This document shows, one piece after another, positions 1 through 8,765 of a DNA stretch of 64,000 nucleotides. Each line of letters begins with the position of its first letter. Positions within the stretch are counted from its first letter, which is position 1. This stretch comes from Verrucomicrobiales bacterium (lineage in GTDB: Bacteria > Verrucomicrobiota > Verrucomicrobiia > Limisphaerales > CAIMTB01). A program made the position numbers and the translations under genes. The DNA lies in the NCBI GenBank assembly GCA_016795425.1, contig JAEUHG010000024.1:62001-126000 (forward strand), given 5' to 3'. Under the pieces are notes generated by a model. It did no database searches and was not told the DNA's origin. It saw only the letters and a list, made by a program, of their open reading frames with translations.

Positions 1-1
1 T

Positions 2-442
2 TCCCTCGTGATGTATCTTCGAACCGCGGAGACCTCGATCCTCGTCACGGGCGATCTCGGTCCCAAAGGGCAGCAACGCCTGCACCAGCGTCATCCGGAT
101 TTGCGGTCGGAAGTGGTGATCACTGGACTCACAGACCGTGGGGAAGGTCCGGCGCCACGACTGCTGGAGTGCTGGGGAACCCGGATTCTGGTGATTGCCG
201 ACGCGCAGGATCCAGCGACTGCTCGCGCATCCAAGGCGCTCAAGGAGGAACTGCGCCGGGCGTCCGACCTGAGCGTGCTCTTCACCAGTGAGCACGGACC
301 GCTGGACTTGCGCTTTCACCGCGGGCGATGGGAGATCGTCGACGCGCGGGGTCGGACCGTGCTTCCTGGGCCCTTGGCGCCCGGGCCTCGCGCGGGGTCA
401 GCCGCGGACGAATCCGGGATCGTTGCCAGTGACGAGATATAA
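2..442 (+). CDS. ComEC/Rec2-like protein, C-terminal fragment (cut by window start)
   Basis: The reading frame is open from the first bases and ends at a TAA at 440-442, so only the last ~146 codons of a longer protein are present. The visible part begins [18 protein letters not shown], which matches the metallo-beta-lactamase-like C-terminal domain of ComEC/Rec2 DNA-uptake channels (usual pattern SLVLRL..G..ILLTGD), and continues with an alternating strand/helix pattern. The ATG/GTG near base 8 is internal, not a real start. The last ~25 residues are Gly/Pro/Ala-rich and overlap the 3' end of pyrB on the opposite strand by about 45 bp. The family call rests on one motif and the fold pattern; the membrane part that would confirm it lies outside the window. 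Confidence 0.6.
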   Translation, partial: SLVMYLRTAETSILVTGDLGPKGQQRLHQRHPDLRSEVVITGLTDRGEGPAPRLLECWGTRILVIADAQDPATARASKALKEELRRASDLSVLFTSEHGPLDLRFHRGRWEIVDARGRTVLPGPLAPGPRAGSAADESGIVASDEI

Positions 443-1336
443 GACCGCCATGCGGACCGCCAGTCCGTTGGTGACCTGTTCGAGAATGACCGATCGGTCG
501 CCATCGGCGGTGTCGGCATCGATCTCCACGCCGCGATTGATGGGGCCGGGATGCATGATCAGCACATCCGGCTTGAGCCCGCGCATGCGGGCGCGGTCGA
601 GACCGAACTGGGCGCGGTACTCGCCGATGCCGGGGAACATGCTTTGTCGCTGGCGCTCGTGCTGGATGCGCAGGAGGTTCACCACATCGGCATCGCGCAA
701 TGCCTCCTGGACATCCCAGGTCACCCGGCAACCGAGTTTCTCGAAGACCTTGGGAACCAGCGTGGGCGGCCCGCAAAGCGTGACCTCCGCGCCGAGTTTG
801 CGCAGCGCCCAGATGTTGGACCGGGCGACGCGACTGAAAAGGATGTCGCCCATGATGACCACCTTGAGACCGTCGAGCTTGCCGCGTTTCTCCCGGATGG
901 TGAAAACATCCAGCAGCGCCTGCGTGGGATGCTCGTGGGCGCCGTCACCCGCGTTCACCACGCTGGCTTGAAGAAATCGCGCCAGAAAATGGGGGGCGCC
1001 GGCAGCGCTGTGGCGGATGATGATGATGTCCGCGTTCATCGCCTCAAGATTGCGCGCGGTGTCCCGCAACGTTTCCCCCTTCTTCAACGACGAGGTATCG
1101 GCACTAAAATTGATGACGTCGGCCGTCAATCGCTGGGCCGCCAGCTCGAAACTGATCCGGGTGCGGGTGGAGGGTTCAACAAACAAGTTGATGACCGTCT
1201 TGCCGCGCAAGGCAGGGACCGTCTTGATGGCCCGGTTCCCGACCGCTTTAAAACCCCTGGCGGTGTCGAGCACCGTGAGTAGTTCTTCGGTGGACAACGA
1301 TTCAATATCCAGCAGATGGCGGCGGTTCCAGGTCAT
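398..1336 (-). CDS. pyrB: Aspartate carbamoyltransferase catalytic subunit
   Basis: PyrB makes carbamoyl-aspartate from carbamoyl phosphate and aspartate, the committed step of pyrimidine synthesis. The 312-aa length is normal. The carbamoyl-phosphate loop STRTR is at residues 56-60, HPTQ near residue 137 and the aspartate-binding HPGPINRG segment lies near residue 265. The ATG overlaps the stop codon of pyrR by four bases (ATGA, 1333-1336), so the two are translationally coupled. No pyrI regulatory subunit and no fused pyrC is present next to it, so control probably goes through PyrR. Confidence 0.97.
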   Translation of the reverse strand: MTWNRRHLLDIESLSTEELLTVLDTARGFKAVGNRAIKTVPALRGKTVINLFVEPSTRTRISFELAAQRLTADVINFSADTSSLKKGETLRDTARNLEAMNADIIIIRHSAAGAPHFLARFLQASVVNAGDGAHEHPTQALLDVFTIREKRGKLDGLKVVIMGDILFSRVARSNIWALRKLGAEVTLCGPPTLVPKVFEKLGCRVTWDVQEALRDADVVNLLRIQHERQRQSMFPGIGEYRAQFGLDRARMRGLKPDVLIMHPGPINRGVEIDADTADGDRSVILEQVTNGLAVRMAVLYLVTGNDPGFVRG

Positions 1337-1869
1337 GGCGGATTCAGGTAAACGCAGTCATCGCCGCCGTCCTCGGCCCACTGCACATCCACGCGTTGTC
1401 CCGGACGGGTGGGAAGCTTTCTGGCGACAAAATCGGCCTGCACCGGCAGGTGCCGGTGCCCGTGGCGATCCACCAGAACCGCCAGTTGAACGCGACCCGG
1501 CCGCCCGTAATCGTGCATGGCATCCAAGGCGGCGCGCACCGTTCGACCACTGAAAAGAACGTCGTCGGTCAGGATCACCGAGGCCCCGGTGAGGTCTCCC
1601 GGCAAATTCGTCGGATGAATGGCGGGAGCCGGACGCTGGTGCAGATCGTCCCGATGCAGAGAAACATCCAGCTGACCGGCCGGCACCGCATGTCCGAGCA
1701 ACCGACCAAGCTCGGTGGATAACCGGGTGGCCAAATGGACCCCACCGGTCTGGATGCCGAGCAGGACGAGGCGTTCCGCCGCGGCATTAGCTTCGGCAAT
1801 CTCATGCGCCATGCGGCTGATCGCCAGGCGCAGGGCCGAGGCCGTCATGAGAACTACGCGGGTGTCCAT
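1333..1869 (-). CDS. pyrR: PyrR bifunctional pyrimidine regulator / uracil phosphoribosyltransferase
   Basis: This 178-aa type I phosphoribosyltransferase carries the PRPP-binding signature [18 protein letters not shown] around residues 95-112 and an N-terminal R.A.E.......LLGIQTGG segment typical of PyrR. In Firmicutes PyrR binds a leader hairpin of pyr mRNA in response to UMP; many members also have weak uracil phosphoribosyltransferase activity. It is the upstream partner of pyrB with an ATGA overlap. I looked for a PyrR-type RNA-binding loop (UCCAGAGAGG-like) in the bases upstream of the ATG at 1869 and did not find one, so attenuation of this operon is not supported by the visible sequence. 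Confidence 0.93.
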   Translation of the reverse strand: MDTRVVLMTASALRLAISRMAHEIAEANAAAERLVLLGIQTGGVHLATRLSTELGRLLGHAVPAGQLDVSLHRDDLHQRPAPAIHPTNLPGDLTGASVILTDDVLFSGRTVRAALDAMHDYGRPGRVQLAVLVDRHGHRHLPVQADFVARKLPTRPGQRVDVQWAEDGGDDCVYLNPP

Positions 1870-1959
1870 CGCTGCCCGTCAATTCACCCGGGTTCGCTCC
1901 CCGACGCAATCGGAATCCCACCACCGCGGACTCATGTGGCCGTCCCGCCCGGAAACAAG

Positions 1960-1987
1960 ACAGGCCGAGGGTCAACTCTCGGCCTGT
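1960..1987 (-). terminator. Hairpin, probable terminator of the 70-aa gene
   Basis: A perfect 10-bp stem (ACAGGCCGAG / CTCGGCCTGT) closes an 8-nt loop. Read on the minus strand it lies 30 bp past the stop of the gene at 2018-2230 and is followed by CTTGTTTCC, a weak T-rich tail. It sits about 90 bp upstream of pyrR, so an attenuator role in the pyr leader is an alternative reading. Confidence 0.5.
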
Positions 1988-2017
1988 GCGTGGGTTGGGG
2001 TTATGACAACAGGCGCG

Positions 2018-2230
2018 TCAGGAGCCTGTGTTGAGTGTTTGATGGCGATGCCGCCTCCAGGCGGATCGGTGCTTCAGATTCCAATCGGTGAGGGCGAATT
2101 CGAAACCGACGTCCCGACCTGCCTTCTCCGACTCAAACCACTTATGCCTCAGGATCTCTTCCCGCTCGGCTTGAAACTCACGATACAAGGTCGTGTTCGA
2201 CAGCGAAACTCGAGGGTTGGGGCCACTCAT
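2018..2230 (-). CDS. Small conserved protein of unknown function, 70 aa
   Basis: I do not recognise a characterised homologue. The protein has the look of a real small gene rather than a shadow: a polar helix-forming segment REFQAEREEILRHKWFESEK is followed by AGRDVGFEFALTDW and a basic tail HRSAWRRHRHQ. The HKW.ESEKAGRDVGFE.AL.DW pattern is one I associate with small uncharacterised bacterial proteins found across phyla. It is monocistronic, with a hairpin terminator just downstream and a long AT-richer region upstream. No signal peptide, membrane segment or cysteine motif is present. Confidence 0.68.
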   Translation of the reverse strand: MSGPNPRVSLSNTTLYREFQAEREEILRHKWFESEKAGRDVGFEFALTDWNLKHRSAWRRHRHQTLNTGS

Positions 2231-2593
2231 ACCGTCTTCAGGATAATTATCGGCAACACTTGGGGTGTCGCGGATTTGCAGTCACGTAACATCGCCGTTG
2301 CATCAAGGTAAAGGGATTTTCTACGCATAATCCTGATCAACTTGCGTCGGTTCTTTGCCAAATCTTGCTATTCATTCGAACTGATAACGGTTTGCGATCC
2401 GGCCCTTGCCTCCGATGTTGGCCATCGCAACCCCCACCACCGCATCCCGATGCCCTCCCTGGCCTGTCGGCAGCATGGTGCGTGCCGCACCGGCAGCACC
2501 GGATCTACGACGTAGCATGAATTCGCCAACGGCTGATTGACGATCGTAATGGGGCGGACGTTGAATCGCGCGGTTTCACCACGCCATAAGCCC
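2231..2593. other. Intergenic region, divergent promoters
   Basis: This 363-bp stretch separates the 70-aa gene (minus) from the Dabb gene (plus). Its middle part (about 2290-2390) is clearly AT-richer than the flanks. A TAATTAT-like element lies about 15 bp before the minus-strand ATG at 2230. I see no tRNA, repeat or convincing sigma-70 pair for the plus strand. Confidence 0.4.
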
Positions 2594-3058
2594 ATGACCC
2601 GCATCCTTTTCCTCATTGTCGCCACGAGCCTCGTCCTCGCCTCCACCCTCCAGGTCGCCGCGGCCGAACCCGCCAAGAAGGGCCGCGGACGGCTCGTGCA
2701 CATGGTGGCGTTCAAGTTCAAAGACACCGCCACGGCGGCGGACATTCGCAAGGTGGAGGACGCCTTTGCCGCTCTGCCGGGAAAAATTCCCCAGATCGCT
2801 TCCTTCGAATCCGGAACCAACGTCAGCCCGGAGAAGCACGACAAAGGCTTCACTCACGGGTTCATTTTGACCTTCCGTTCGGCCAAGGATCGCGATGATT
2901 ACCTGGTACACCCCGACCACCAGGCGTTCGGTGGCATCGTTGGACCGCATCTCGCGGACGTGTTCGTCATCGATTTCTGGACCGACAAGGCCAACGCCAA
3001 AGGCGGGGCCAAATCGGAGTCGAAGAAGGAGAAGAAGGAGAAAACCACGAAACCCTGA
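2594..3058 (+). CDS. Secreted Dabb-family (stress-responsive A/B barrel) protein
   Basis: The ATG at 2594 gives a clean signal peptide (MTRILFLIVATSLVLA, cleavage near AAA-EP); the longer frame from 2537 only adds a non-hydrophobic stretch, so I prefer the internal start. Residues ~30-130 form one dimeric alpha/beta barrel domain with HMVAFKFK, GTNVSPE, THGFILTF and YLVHPDH.AF, the usual Dabb landmarks. The C-terminal ~20 residues are Lys/Glu-rich. Members of the family are small ferredoxin-like-fold proteins, mostly without a proven reaction; here the export signal suggests a periplasmic role. The gene is 16 bp upstream of the GH5-like gene and probably co-transcribed with it. Confidence 0.85.
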   Translation: MTRILFLIVATSLVLASTLQVAAAEPAKKGRGRLVHMVAFKFKDTATAADIRKVEDAFAALPGKIPQIASFESGTNVSPEKHDKGFTHGFILTFRSAKDRDDYLVHPDHQAFGGIVGPHLADVFVIDFWTDKANAKGGAKSESKKEKKEKTTKP

Positions 3059-3074
3059 AGACCAAGGCTGAACC

Positions 3075-4196
3075 ATGTTCTCCAGAATCCTCGGTTCTCT
3101 CGCCGTCGCGACCGCATTGCTCGGGCTCACCGCCGTGGCCGCCGAACTTCCGGGACGTTGGCCCGCTGACAAGGCCAATGCCTGGCTCGATCGCACCGGC
3201 TGGCTGGTCGGCTGCAATTACGCGCCCGCCTATGCCATCAATCAGCTGGAGATGTGGCAGCCTGACACCTTCGACCCGGCGGCCATCGACCGGGAGTTGG
3301 CACTGGCGGAAGGTCTCGGCTTCAACAGCCTGCGCGTCTTTCTCCATGACCTCGCCTGGCGCTCGGACCCGAAGGGATTTCTCCGCCGGGTGGATCAGTT
3401 CCTCGACATTGCGAAGCGCCACCGCATCGGCGTGGTGCTGGTCCTCTTTGATGCCGTCTGGGATCCGTTTCCGAAGGCGGGCCCCCAGCGCGCCCCTCGT
3501 CCCCACGTGCACAACTCCGGGTGGATTCAAAGCCCGGGTGCCGAGATCCTCGGCGACGCCGCCCGCCACGACGAACTGAAGCCCTACGTTCAGGCGGTGC
3601 TCAAGAAGTTCCGGCGCGACAAGCGCATTCAGGCTTGGGATTTGTTCAACGAACCCGACAATCCCAACACGTCCGCCTACGGTTCCGTCGAACTGAAGAA
3701 CAAGGCGGAGATGGCTCTGCGCTTGCTGGAAAAGACCTGGACCTGGGCGCGCGAAGTCCGTCCTTCACAACCGCTGACCTCCGGTGTCTGGGTCGGGCAG
3801 TGGGCCGATCCCGCCCAACTCAACGCGATGGAACGCTTCCAGCTCGAGAACTCGGACGTCATCAGTTTCCACAACTACAGCAAACTCGAGGACCTCCAAG
3901 CCTGCGTCCGCAACCTCCGTCGCTACGGCCGTCCCCTCCTTTGCACCGAGTACATGGCGCGGCCCGCCGGTAGCACCTTCGAACCGCACCTGGGCTGGAT
4001 GAAGTCCGAGAAGGTCGCCGCCCACAACTGGGGCTTCGTCGCCGGCAAGACCCAGACGCAGTATCCGTGGGACTCCTGGAAATCCACCTACACCGCCGAG
4101 CCTCCCGTGTGGTTCCACGAGATCTTCCGGGCGGATGGCTCGCCGTATCGTCCCGAGGAAGTGCGCTACATCCGTCAGGTGACCGGTCACCCCTGA
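3075..4196 (+). CDS. Secreted glycoside hydrolase, GH5/clan-A type (cellulase-like)
   Basis: The 373-aa protein starts with a signal peptide (residues 1-23, cleavage after AVAA) and then forms a TIM barrel. The acid/base Glu is E193 in WDLFNEPDN and the nucleophile is probably E292 in LLCTEYMARP, as in clan-A retaining glycosidases of the GH5-like group. WKSTYTAEPPVWFHEIFR near the end is typical of bacterial enzymes often labelled 1,4-beta-xylanase or cellulase. Substrate cannot be read from sequence. It runs convergent to the uxaA-like gene with only 17 bp between. Confidence 0.85.
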   Translation: MFSRILGSLAVATALLGLTAVAAELPGRWPADKANAWLDRTGWLVGCNYAPAYAINQLEMWQPDTFDPAAIDRELALAEGLGFNSLRVFLHDLAWRSDPKGFLRRVDQFLDIAKRHRIGVVLVLFDAVWDPFPKAGPQRAPRPHVHNSGWIQSPGAEILGDAARHDELKPYVQAVLKKFRRDKRIQAWDLFNEPDNPNTSAYGSVELKNKAEMALRLLEKTWTWAREVRPSQPLTSGVWVGQWADPAQLNAMERFQLENSDVISFHNYSKLEDLQACVRNLRRYGRPLLCTEYMARPAGSTFEPHLGWMKSEKVAAHNWGFVAGKTQTQYPWDSWKSTYTAEPPVWFHEIFRADGSPYRPEEVRYIRQVTGHP

Positions 4197-4213
4197 CTGT
4201 TGGCGACGTCGAA

Positions 4214-5761
4214 TCAAAGCACCGGCCCCAGGATCCATGGGGCGAATTCCTCGTCGCCCAGGCCTGCCATTTCGCTCTTGGTCCGTTCGCCGCTGGCCGT
4301 CGCCAGGATGGCCTCAAACAGGCGCGCTCCCACCTGCTCCACCGTCTCACCGCCATCGAGAATGGTGCCGGCGTTCAGGTCCATGTCGTCGCGCATCCAA
4401 TCGTACAACGGCGTGTTCGTGGACACCTTCAGACTGGGTGCCGGCTTGCATCCATAGACGCTGCCCCGCCCGGTGGTAAAGACGGCCACGTTGCATCCGC
4501 CGGCCACCAGGCCGGTCATGCTCACCGGGTCATAGCCGGGGGTGTCCATGAAGCAGAAGCCCGGGCCCCGAATCGTCTCCGCGTACCGATACACGGCGGC
4601 GAGCGGGGCCTGTCCCCCTTTGGCCACCGCACCCAGGCTCTTCTCGAAGATGGTGGTCAGCCCGCCTTCCTTGTTCCCGACCGACGGATTGTTGTCGATG
4701 GTGGCGCCATGCCGGCGGACATGATCCTCCCACCAGCGGATCAACTCGACGATCTGCTGGCCCACCTCGGGGCGCACGGCTCGGCGGGTGAGCAGATGTT
4801 CCGCGCCATAGATCTCGGGAGTTTCGGCAAGGACGGTGGTGGCGCCGTGCCGCACGAGAAGGTCCGACGCCACCCCCAGCGCCGGATTCGCCGTAATGCC
4901 GCTCGCGCCGTCGGATCCACCGCAATTGAGGGCCAGCACCAGCCGGCTCAATGGTTGCGGCGTCCGTCGCAAGGCGTTGGCGCTCGGTAGAAGCCGGCTT
5001 ACGGCCTGCACCGCGGCGTCGACGGTTCGCTGCACGCCGCCCTGAGTTTGGATGTTGAGCACCGCGGCCGGAATCTCTCCCGCCGTGGCATCGTCGAGAT
5101 GCTCGTTCTTCAGCAGGAAGGCGGTCTGGTTGACCTCGCATCCAAGTCCCACCAGCACGTAGCCCGTGATGTTGGGGTGGCGCGCAATCCCGGCCAACAC
5201 CCGCTGGAGAAGGCGCGTGGGTTCATCCGGCGACATCGCGCACCCGCTCTTATGAGTGAACGCCATCACGCCATCGACTTCCGGGAATTCCCGGCGCACG
5301 GCGGGACTGCGAAAGTGGTCGGCCACATAGCGCGACACCGAGGCGGAACAATTAACGCTCGAGATGACGGCCAGGTAATTGCGGGTGCCCGCCCGACCAC
5401 CCGGCCTGGCATAGCCGTTGAAAGTGCGTTCGTGTCCGGGCGCGAGAGGTGGCAAGGGGCGGGCGTCCACGCCGAATTCGTGCGCCCGCGCCGACGGGCC
5501 GAGGACGAGGTTGTGGCTATGAACGTGCGACCCGGCCGCAATGTCGCCCCGCGCGACACCGATCGGCTGACCATAGCGCCGCACTTCGTGGCCATCGGGT
5601 ATTCGTTCCAGAGCCACCTTGTGCAGCGCGGGGATCTTCTCGCGCAGAATCACTTCACCTGCCGCATCCACTCCATCCAGAGTCTGTCCCGGCAACAGCA
5701 CCCGCCGCGCCACGGCGACATTGTCCGCAGGGCTCAGTCGGATGGCAGCCGGGCCGGGCAT
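4214..5761 (-). CDS. UxaA-family altronate/galactarate dehydratase
   Basis: The 515-aa protein has the two-part layout of UxaA: an N-terminal SAF domain (about residues 1-95, ending H.HSHNL) and a C-terminal dehydratase domain beginning GYARPGGRAGTRNYLAV. Conserved Cys residues in SVNCSASV, HKSGCAMSP, VGLGCEVNQ and LNCGGSDGASG are likely metal ligands. The family removes water from D-altronate or D-galactarate to give 2-keto-3-deoxy acids in hexuronate breakdown. It is the last gene of a minus-strand run with lptE (36 bp upstream); its link to those envelope genes is probably only positional. Altronate versus galactarate cannot be decided. Confidence 0.9.
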   Translation of the reverse strand: MPGPAAIRLSPADNVAVARRVLLPGQTLDGVDAAGEVILREKIPALHKVALERIPDGHEVRRYGQPIGVARGDIAAGSHVHSHNLVLGPSARAHEFGVDARPLPPLAPGHERTFNGYARPGGRAGTRNYLAVISSVNCSASVSRYVADHFRSPAVRREFPEVDGVMAFTHKSGCAMSPDEPTRLLQRVLAGIARHPNITGYVLVGLGCEVNQTAFLLKNEHLDDATAGEIPAAVLNIQTQGGVQRTVDAAVQAVSRLLPSANALRRTPQPLSRLVLALNCGGSDGASGITANPALGVASDLLVRHGATTVLAETPEIYGAEHLLTRRAVRPEVGQQIVELIRWWEDHVRRHGATIDNNPSVGNKEGGLTTIFEKSLGAVAKGGQAPLAAVYRYAETIRGPGFCFMDTPGYDPVSMTGLVAGGCNVAVFTTGRGSVYGCKPAPSLKVSTNTPLYDWMRDDMDLNAGTILDGGETVEQVGARLFEAILATASGERTKSEMAGLGDEEFAPWILGPVL

Positions 5762-5797
5762 GGTCGGAGGGAGAGTACACCGGCCCCGAGGTCGATC

Positions 5798-6343
5798 TCA
5801 CCAACTCCCATCGACCAGAACCGAGGTGATGTTACGGGCGAGATTCGCCGCGAGGAGGGGCATGGCTTGGCGTTCCGCGCTCGGCAGATCGGAGAGAACC
5901 CGCATGGTGGTATGCCCACCCAACTCCCGTTCGAGAAGCTTCTTGCCAGTCCCCCGTTCCGTCGCCGTGACCTGGGCGACAATCTCCAGCCGATAGTCGC
6001 GCACGTGGCGCGTGTCCTGGAACTGAAAACTCTGCTCGGACCGTGTGATACTGCGCACCACGCCGGTGAGGATGACATCGGCATCGTCGCGGCGGGCCAG
6101 CTTGTAGGTGCCCTCCTGCTGCAATTGTTCGCGCAGGGCGGTACTGATGGATTCGGTGACGCGGGGCTCGTAGGTCGCGTTTTCGAACGGCATGACCGCG
6201 ATGGACCGGCTGCCCGGTTCCAGGCCGCTGGTGGTACCCAGTCGATAGGCGCATCCGCAGAGCGAGCCCACCATCAGAACCAGAGCGGCGAGCGCACCCA
6301 CGCCACGACGAAACCCGGGGAAACTCGAACGGTTCCGTATCAT
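5798..6343 (-). CDS. lptE: LptE-family LPS-assembly lipoprotein
   Basis: The 181-aa product has a signal peptide and lipobox (VGSLCGC, Cys at about residue 31), then the LptE/RlpB pattern: YRLGTT, SIAVMPFENATYEPRVTESISTALRE and repeated beta strands with LTGVV and YRLEIVAQV. LptE plugs the LptD barrel in the outer membrane and passes lipopolysaccharide to the surface. Its ATG overlaps the stop of the BamD-like gene by four bases (6340-6343), so the pair is coupled. It supports a Gram-negative envelope. Confidence 0.85.
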   Translation of the reverse strand: MIRNRSSFPGFRRGVGALAALVLMVGSLCGCAYRLGTTSGLEPGSRSIAVMPFENATYEPRVTESISTALREQLQQEGTYKLARRDDADVILTGVVRSITRSEQSFQFQDTRHVRDYRLEIVAQVTATERGTGKKLLERELGGHTTMRVLSDLPSAERQAMPLLAANLARNITSVLVDGSW

Positions 6344-7431
6344 TTCGCGGCCGGGGTCGAAGGCGGAGTGGGGGAGGCGGGAACCGCGTTGGTGCCTGCG
6401 GGAGCGGGCACCGGTGTTGCCGGCACCGAGCCACCCGACGACTTGGCCCGGCGTGCGTTAATCTCTGAAATGCGCCGACGCGCCTCCTGGACCCTGGGAG
6501 CGTCGGGCTCATTGACGAGACGAGTGTAGAGGTCGACGACTTCCGCGTAATACACCACCGCGCCGTCGAGGCGGCGCTTCTTCTCATAGTATCGGGCGAT
6601 GCGGTAGCTGCCGTCGGCCCGCACCCGATAGAGATCGGTAATGTGTTGTTTGGCCTCGGGAACGCGGGGTTCCTCGGGGAACAACGCGATGAAATCGGTG
6701 AAGGAATTGATCGCCCGCACGGCGGCGCTCTGGTCGTACTCGGCTTCTTCGGCTTCCTGCAAGTGGGCCATGCCGGCGCGGTAGAGGGCTTCCGCGGCCA
6801 CCTTGGCTTGGTCGTGATAGCGATCGGCAGCCCTTTCGTAAGCGCGCACCGCCAGCATCCATTCGCGCTGTTTCTCGCGGGCCGTGCCGATGTTCATCTG
6901 GGCCTCAGGTGCAACGGTGCTGTAGGGGCCGCTGCGAATCAGCTTCTCGTACATGTCGACCGTCTTATCCCGGTCGGGGCCAGCGGGGATGACGCCCCAA
7001 AGGTAGAACCACTTGCCGTTGAGGTAGAGCGTCGCGATATCGAACTGCCTTTTGAGGATCTCCTCGTAATTGTCGATCTTCGGAAATCGTTCGATCAAGG
7101 TCTGATAGGCCTTGAACGCGCGTTCCGCCCGGCCCCGCTCCTCGTATGCCCGCCCGAGCAAGTACTGGGCCCGCGGCGCGTAGTCCGAAAGGGGCCAAAC
7201 GGCCACGACCCGTTTGGCGGCCTTGATCGCGGTATTGAACTTCTTGCCGTCGAAGGCCTCCTGGGCCACTTCCAGCTGGTCTTTGGCCCGGTTGCGGCGC
7301 CATTTGCCGCCGCCTTCGGATTCATAGGTCCATCCTTCCCCGGGCCGGTAGATGAGGGGCGCCGGGGCGCGCTGCGGCGTTAGCCAAAACGCCAGCAGCA
7401 GCAGCAGGACCCCAAGCGAACGAAAGCGCAT
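6340..7431 (-). CDS. BamD-like tetratricopeptide outer-membrane assembly protein
   Basis: I chose the ATG at 7431; the longer frame starts at a TTG three codons earlier. A signal peptide (FRSLGVLLLLLAFWL) is followed by about five TPR-type repeats between residues ~60 and ~310 (for example YAPRAQYLLGRAYEERGRAE and EAQMNIGTAREKQREW), then a low-complexity Pro/Ala/Thr tail. There is no lipobox Cys, unlike Escherichia coli BamD. Such TPR proteins act in outer-membrane beta-barrel insertion or cell division (YbgF type). The 4-bp overlap with lptE supports an envelope-biogenesis role. Confidence 0.8.
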   Translation of the reverse strand: MRFRSLGVLLLLLAFWLTPQRAPAPLIYRPGEGWTYESEGGGKWRRNRAKDQLEVAQEAFDGKKFNTAIKAAKRVVAVWPLSDYAPRAQYLLGRAYEERGRAERAFKAYQTLIERFPKIDNYEEILKRQFDIATLYLNGKWFYLWGVIPAGPDRDKTVDMYEKLIRSGPYSTVAPEAQMNIGTAREKQREWMLAVRAYERAADRYHDQAKVAAEALYRAGMAHLQEAEEAEYDQSAAVRAINSFTDFIALFPEEPRVPEAKQHITDLYRVRADGSYRIARYYEKKRRLDGAVVYYAEVVDLYTRLVNEPDAPRVQEARRRISEINARRAKSSGGSVPATPVPAPAGTNAVPASPTPPSTPAAK

Positions 7432-7503
7432 GGGCCGCAAGCTAGGAAACGGCGCGTGGCCACGTCAAGGAACCGCGGGCCTGCCTTACCCCTTAAAACC
7501 AGG

Positions 7504-7983
7504 CTACGGGGCCACCGGAAGCCGCTCGTCGGGGACCGCTCCCGACATCAAAACCCCTTGTTCCTTGTAGGGCTTCAGCAGGAAATGGGTGGCCGTCGAA
7601 ATCACCCCTTGAATGGTCGACAGCTTCTCGGAAACAAATTGCGCCACTTCCCGGAGGTTGTTGCCCACCACCACCACCAGCAGGTCGTAACCCCCGGACA
7701 TGAGATAGCAGGACTCGACCTCGTTGTATTTCGAGATGCGATCGGCCAGACGGTCGAACCCTCCCCCCCGCTCCGGCGTGATGCGAACCTCGATCACCGC
7801 GCGAACCAGGTCGCCACCCACCTTCTCGTCATTCAATACGGTGCGGTAGCCGAGGATCACCCGGTCCTGTTCGTAGGCCTTGATGCGGGCCACAACCTCG
7901 GATTCCGGGACGCCGAGCAGAGCTGCCATTTGCGCCGGCTTCATGGCGGCGTTGTCGCGGAGCAACTTCAGGAGCGGGTCCAT
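7504..7983 (-). CDS. Lrp/AsnC-family transcriptional regulator
   Basis: The start at 7983 is preferred because the ORF extension upstream is Arg/Pro-rich and unlike the family. The protein (159 aa) has an N-terminal helix-turn-helix (LLKLLRDNAAMKPAQMAALLGVPESEVVARI) and a C-terminal RAM ligand domain (VIEVRITPERGGGFDRLAD..., YDLLVVVVGNNLREV). Lrp-type proteins are feast/famine regulators that bind amino acids or related effectors. It is divergent from gmhB with 128 bp between and lies 72 bp upstream of the BamD-like gene on the same strand. Its target is not evident. Confidence 0.85.
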   Translation of the reverse strand: MDPLLKLLRDNAAMKPAQMAALLGVPESEVVARIKAYEQDRVILGYRTVLNDEKVGGDLVRAVIEVRITPERGGGFDRLADRISKYNEVESCYLMSGGYDLLVVVVGNNLREVAQFVSEKLSTIQGVISTATHFLLKPYKEQGVLMSGAVPDERLPVAP

Positions 7984-8111
7984 GGCGGTGCTTGTAAGCG
8001 CCCCCGCCCTCGCGGGGAAGGATTTTCGGGCCGAACTCCCTCGCCGCCGCCCCGGTCCGAGCGTTCTTGCGCCCCGCCCGCACCTCGGGGGAGGCTCCGC
8101 CACGCTCGTTC

Positions 8112-8696
8112 ATGACCACCCCGGGAGTCACACTTACGCACCACGGCGTTGCCGTGTTCCTCGATCGCGACGGCACCCTCAACATCGAACGGAATTACCT
8201 CAGCAACCCGGATCAACTGGTCCTCTACCCATCGGTTCCCTCCGCCTTGAGCCGACTCCAATCCGCCGGCTGCCAATTGTTCGTCGTCACCAACCAATCC
8301 GGGATCGGCCGCGGCTATTACACCGAAGAGGATATGCATCGCGTCAACCGTCGGCTGCTCGACCTTCTTGAGCCGCATGGCGTTCATTTCACCCAGATCT
8401 ACTTCGCTCCCGAATCGCCCGAGGCCCCCAGTCGCGGCCGGAAACCTTCCCCGCAGTTCCTTTTCGACGCCCGCGATGAGTTTGGTGTCGATCTGCGCCG
8501 CAGTTACATGGTCGGAGACAAGATCGCCGACCTGGAGTGCGGCTGGAATGCCGGCGTGCGGACCAGCATTCTGGTACGGACGGGTTATGGCGCCGAAACG
8601 GAACGACGCGATCCTGAGACCGTTCGACGCGCCGTGGTGGTCGAGGACATCGGTGCCGCAGCCGAATTCATTCTCGGCCGTCCGCCATCGCCGTGA
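8112..8696 (+). CDS. gmhB: D-glycero-D-manno-heptose-1,7-bisphosphate 7-phosphatase (HAD, GmhB type)
   Basis: The 194-aa enzyme from the ATG at 8112 has the GmhB pattern: FLDRDGTLN (HAD motif I, near residue 17), VVTNQSGIGRGY (motif II), a CxH-less insertion PSRGRKPSPQFL, and MVGDKIADLECGWNAG (motif IV). GmhB supplies ADP-heptose for lipopolysaccharide core. The usual four-ligand zinc loop of GmhB is not obvious here, so a histidinol-phosphatase-like relative is possible. The longer frame to 8067 overlaps the divergent promoter region and was rejected. Confidence 0.9.
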   Translation: MTTPGVTLTHHGVAVFLDRDGTLNIERNYLSNPDQLVLYPSVPSALSRLQSAGCQLFVVTNQSGIGRGYYTEEDMHRVNRRLLDLLEPHGVHFTQIYFAPESPEAPSRGRKPSPQFLFDARDEFGVDLRRSYMVGDKIADLECGWNAGVRTSILVRTGYGAETERRDPETVRRAVVVEDIGAAAEFILGRPPSP

Positions 8697-8765
8697 TCCG
8701 GACACGACTCCGGTGAGGCCGACCCGACACTTGAAGCGGTCGCAATCCGTTCCATCCTTTCCGTT

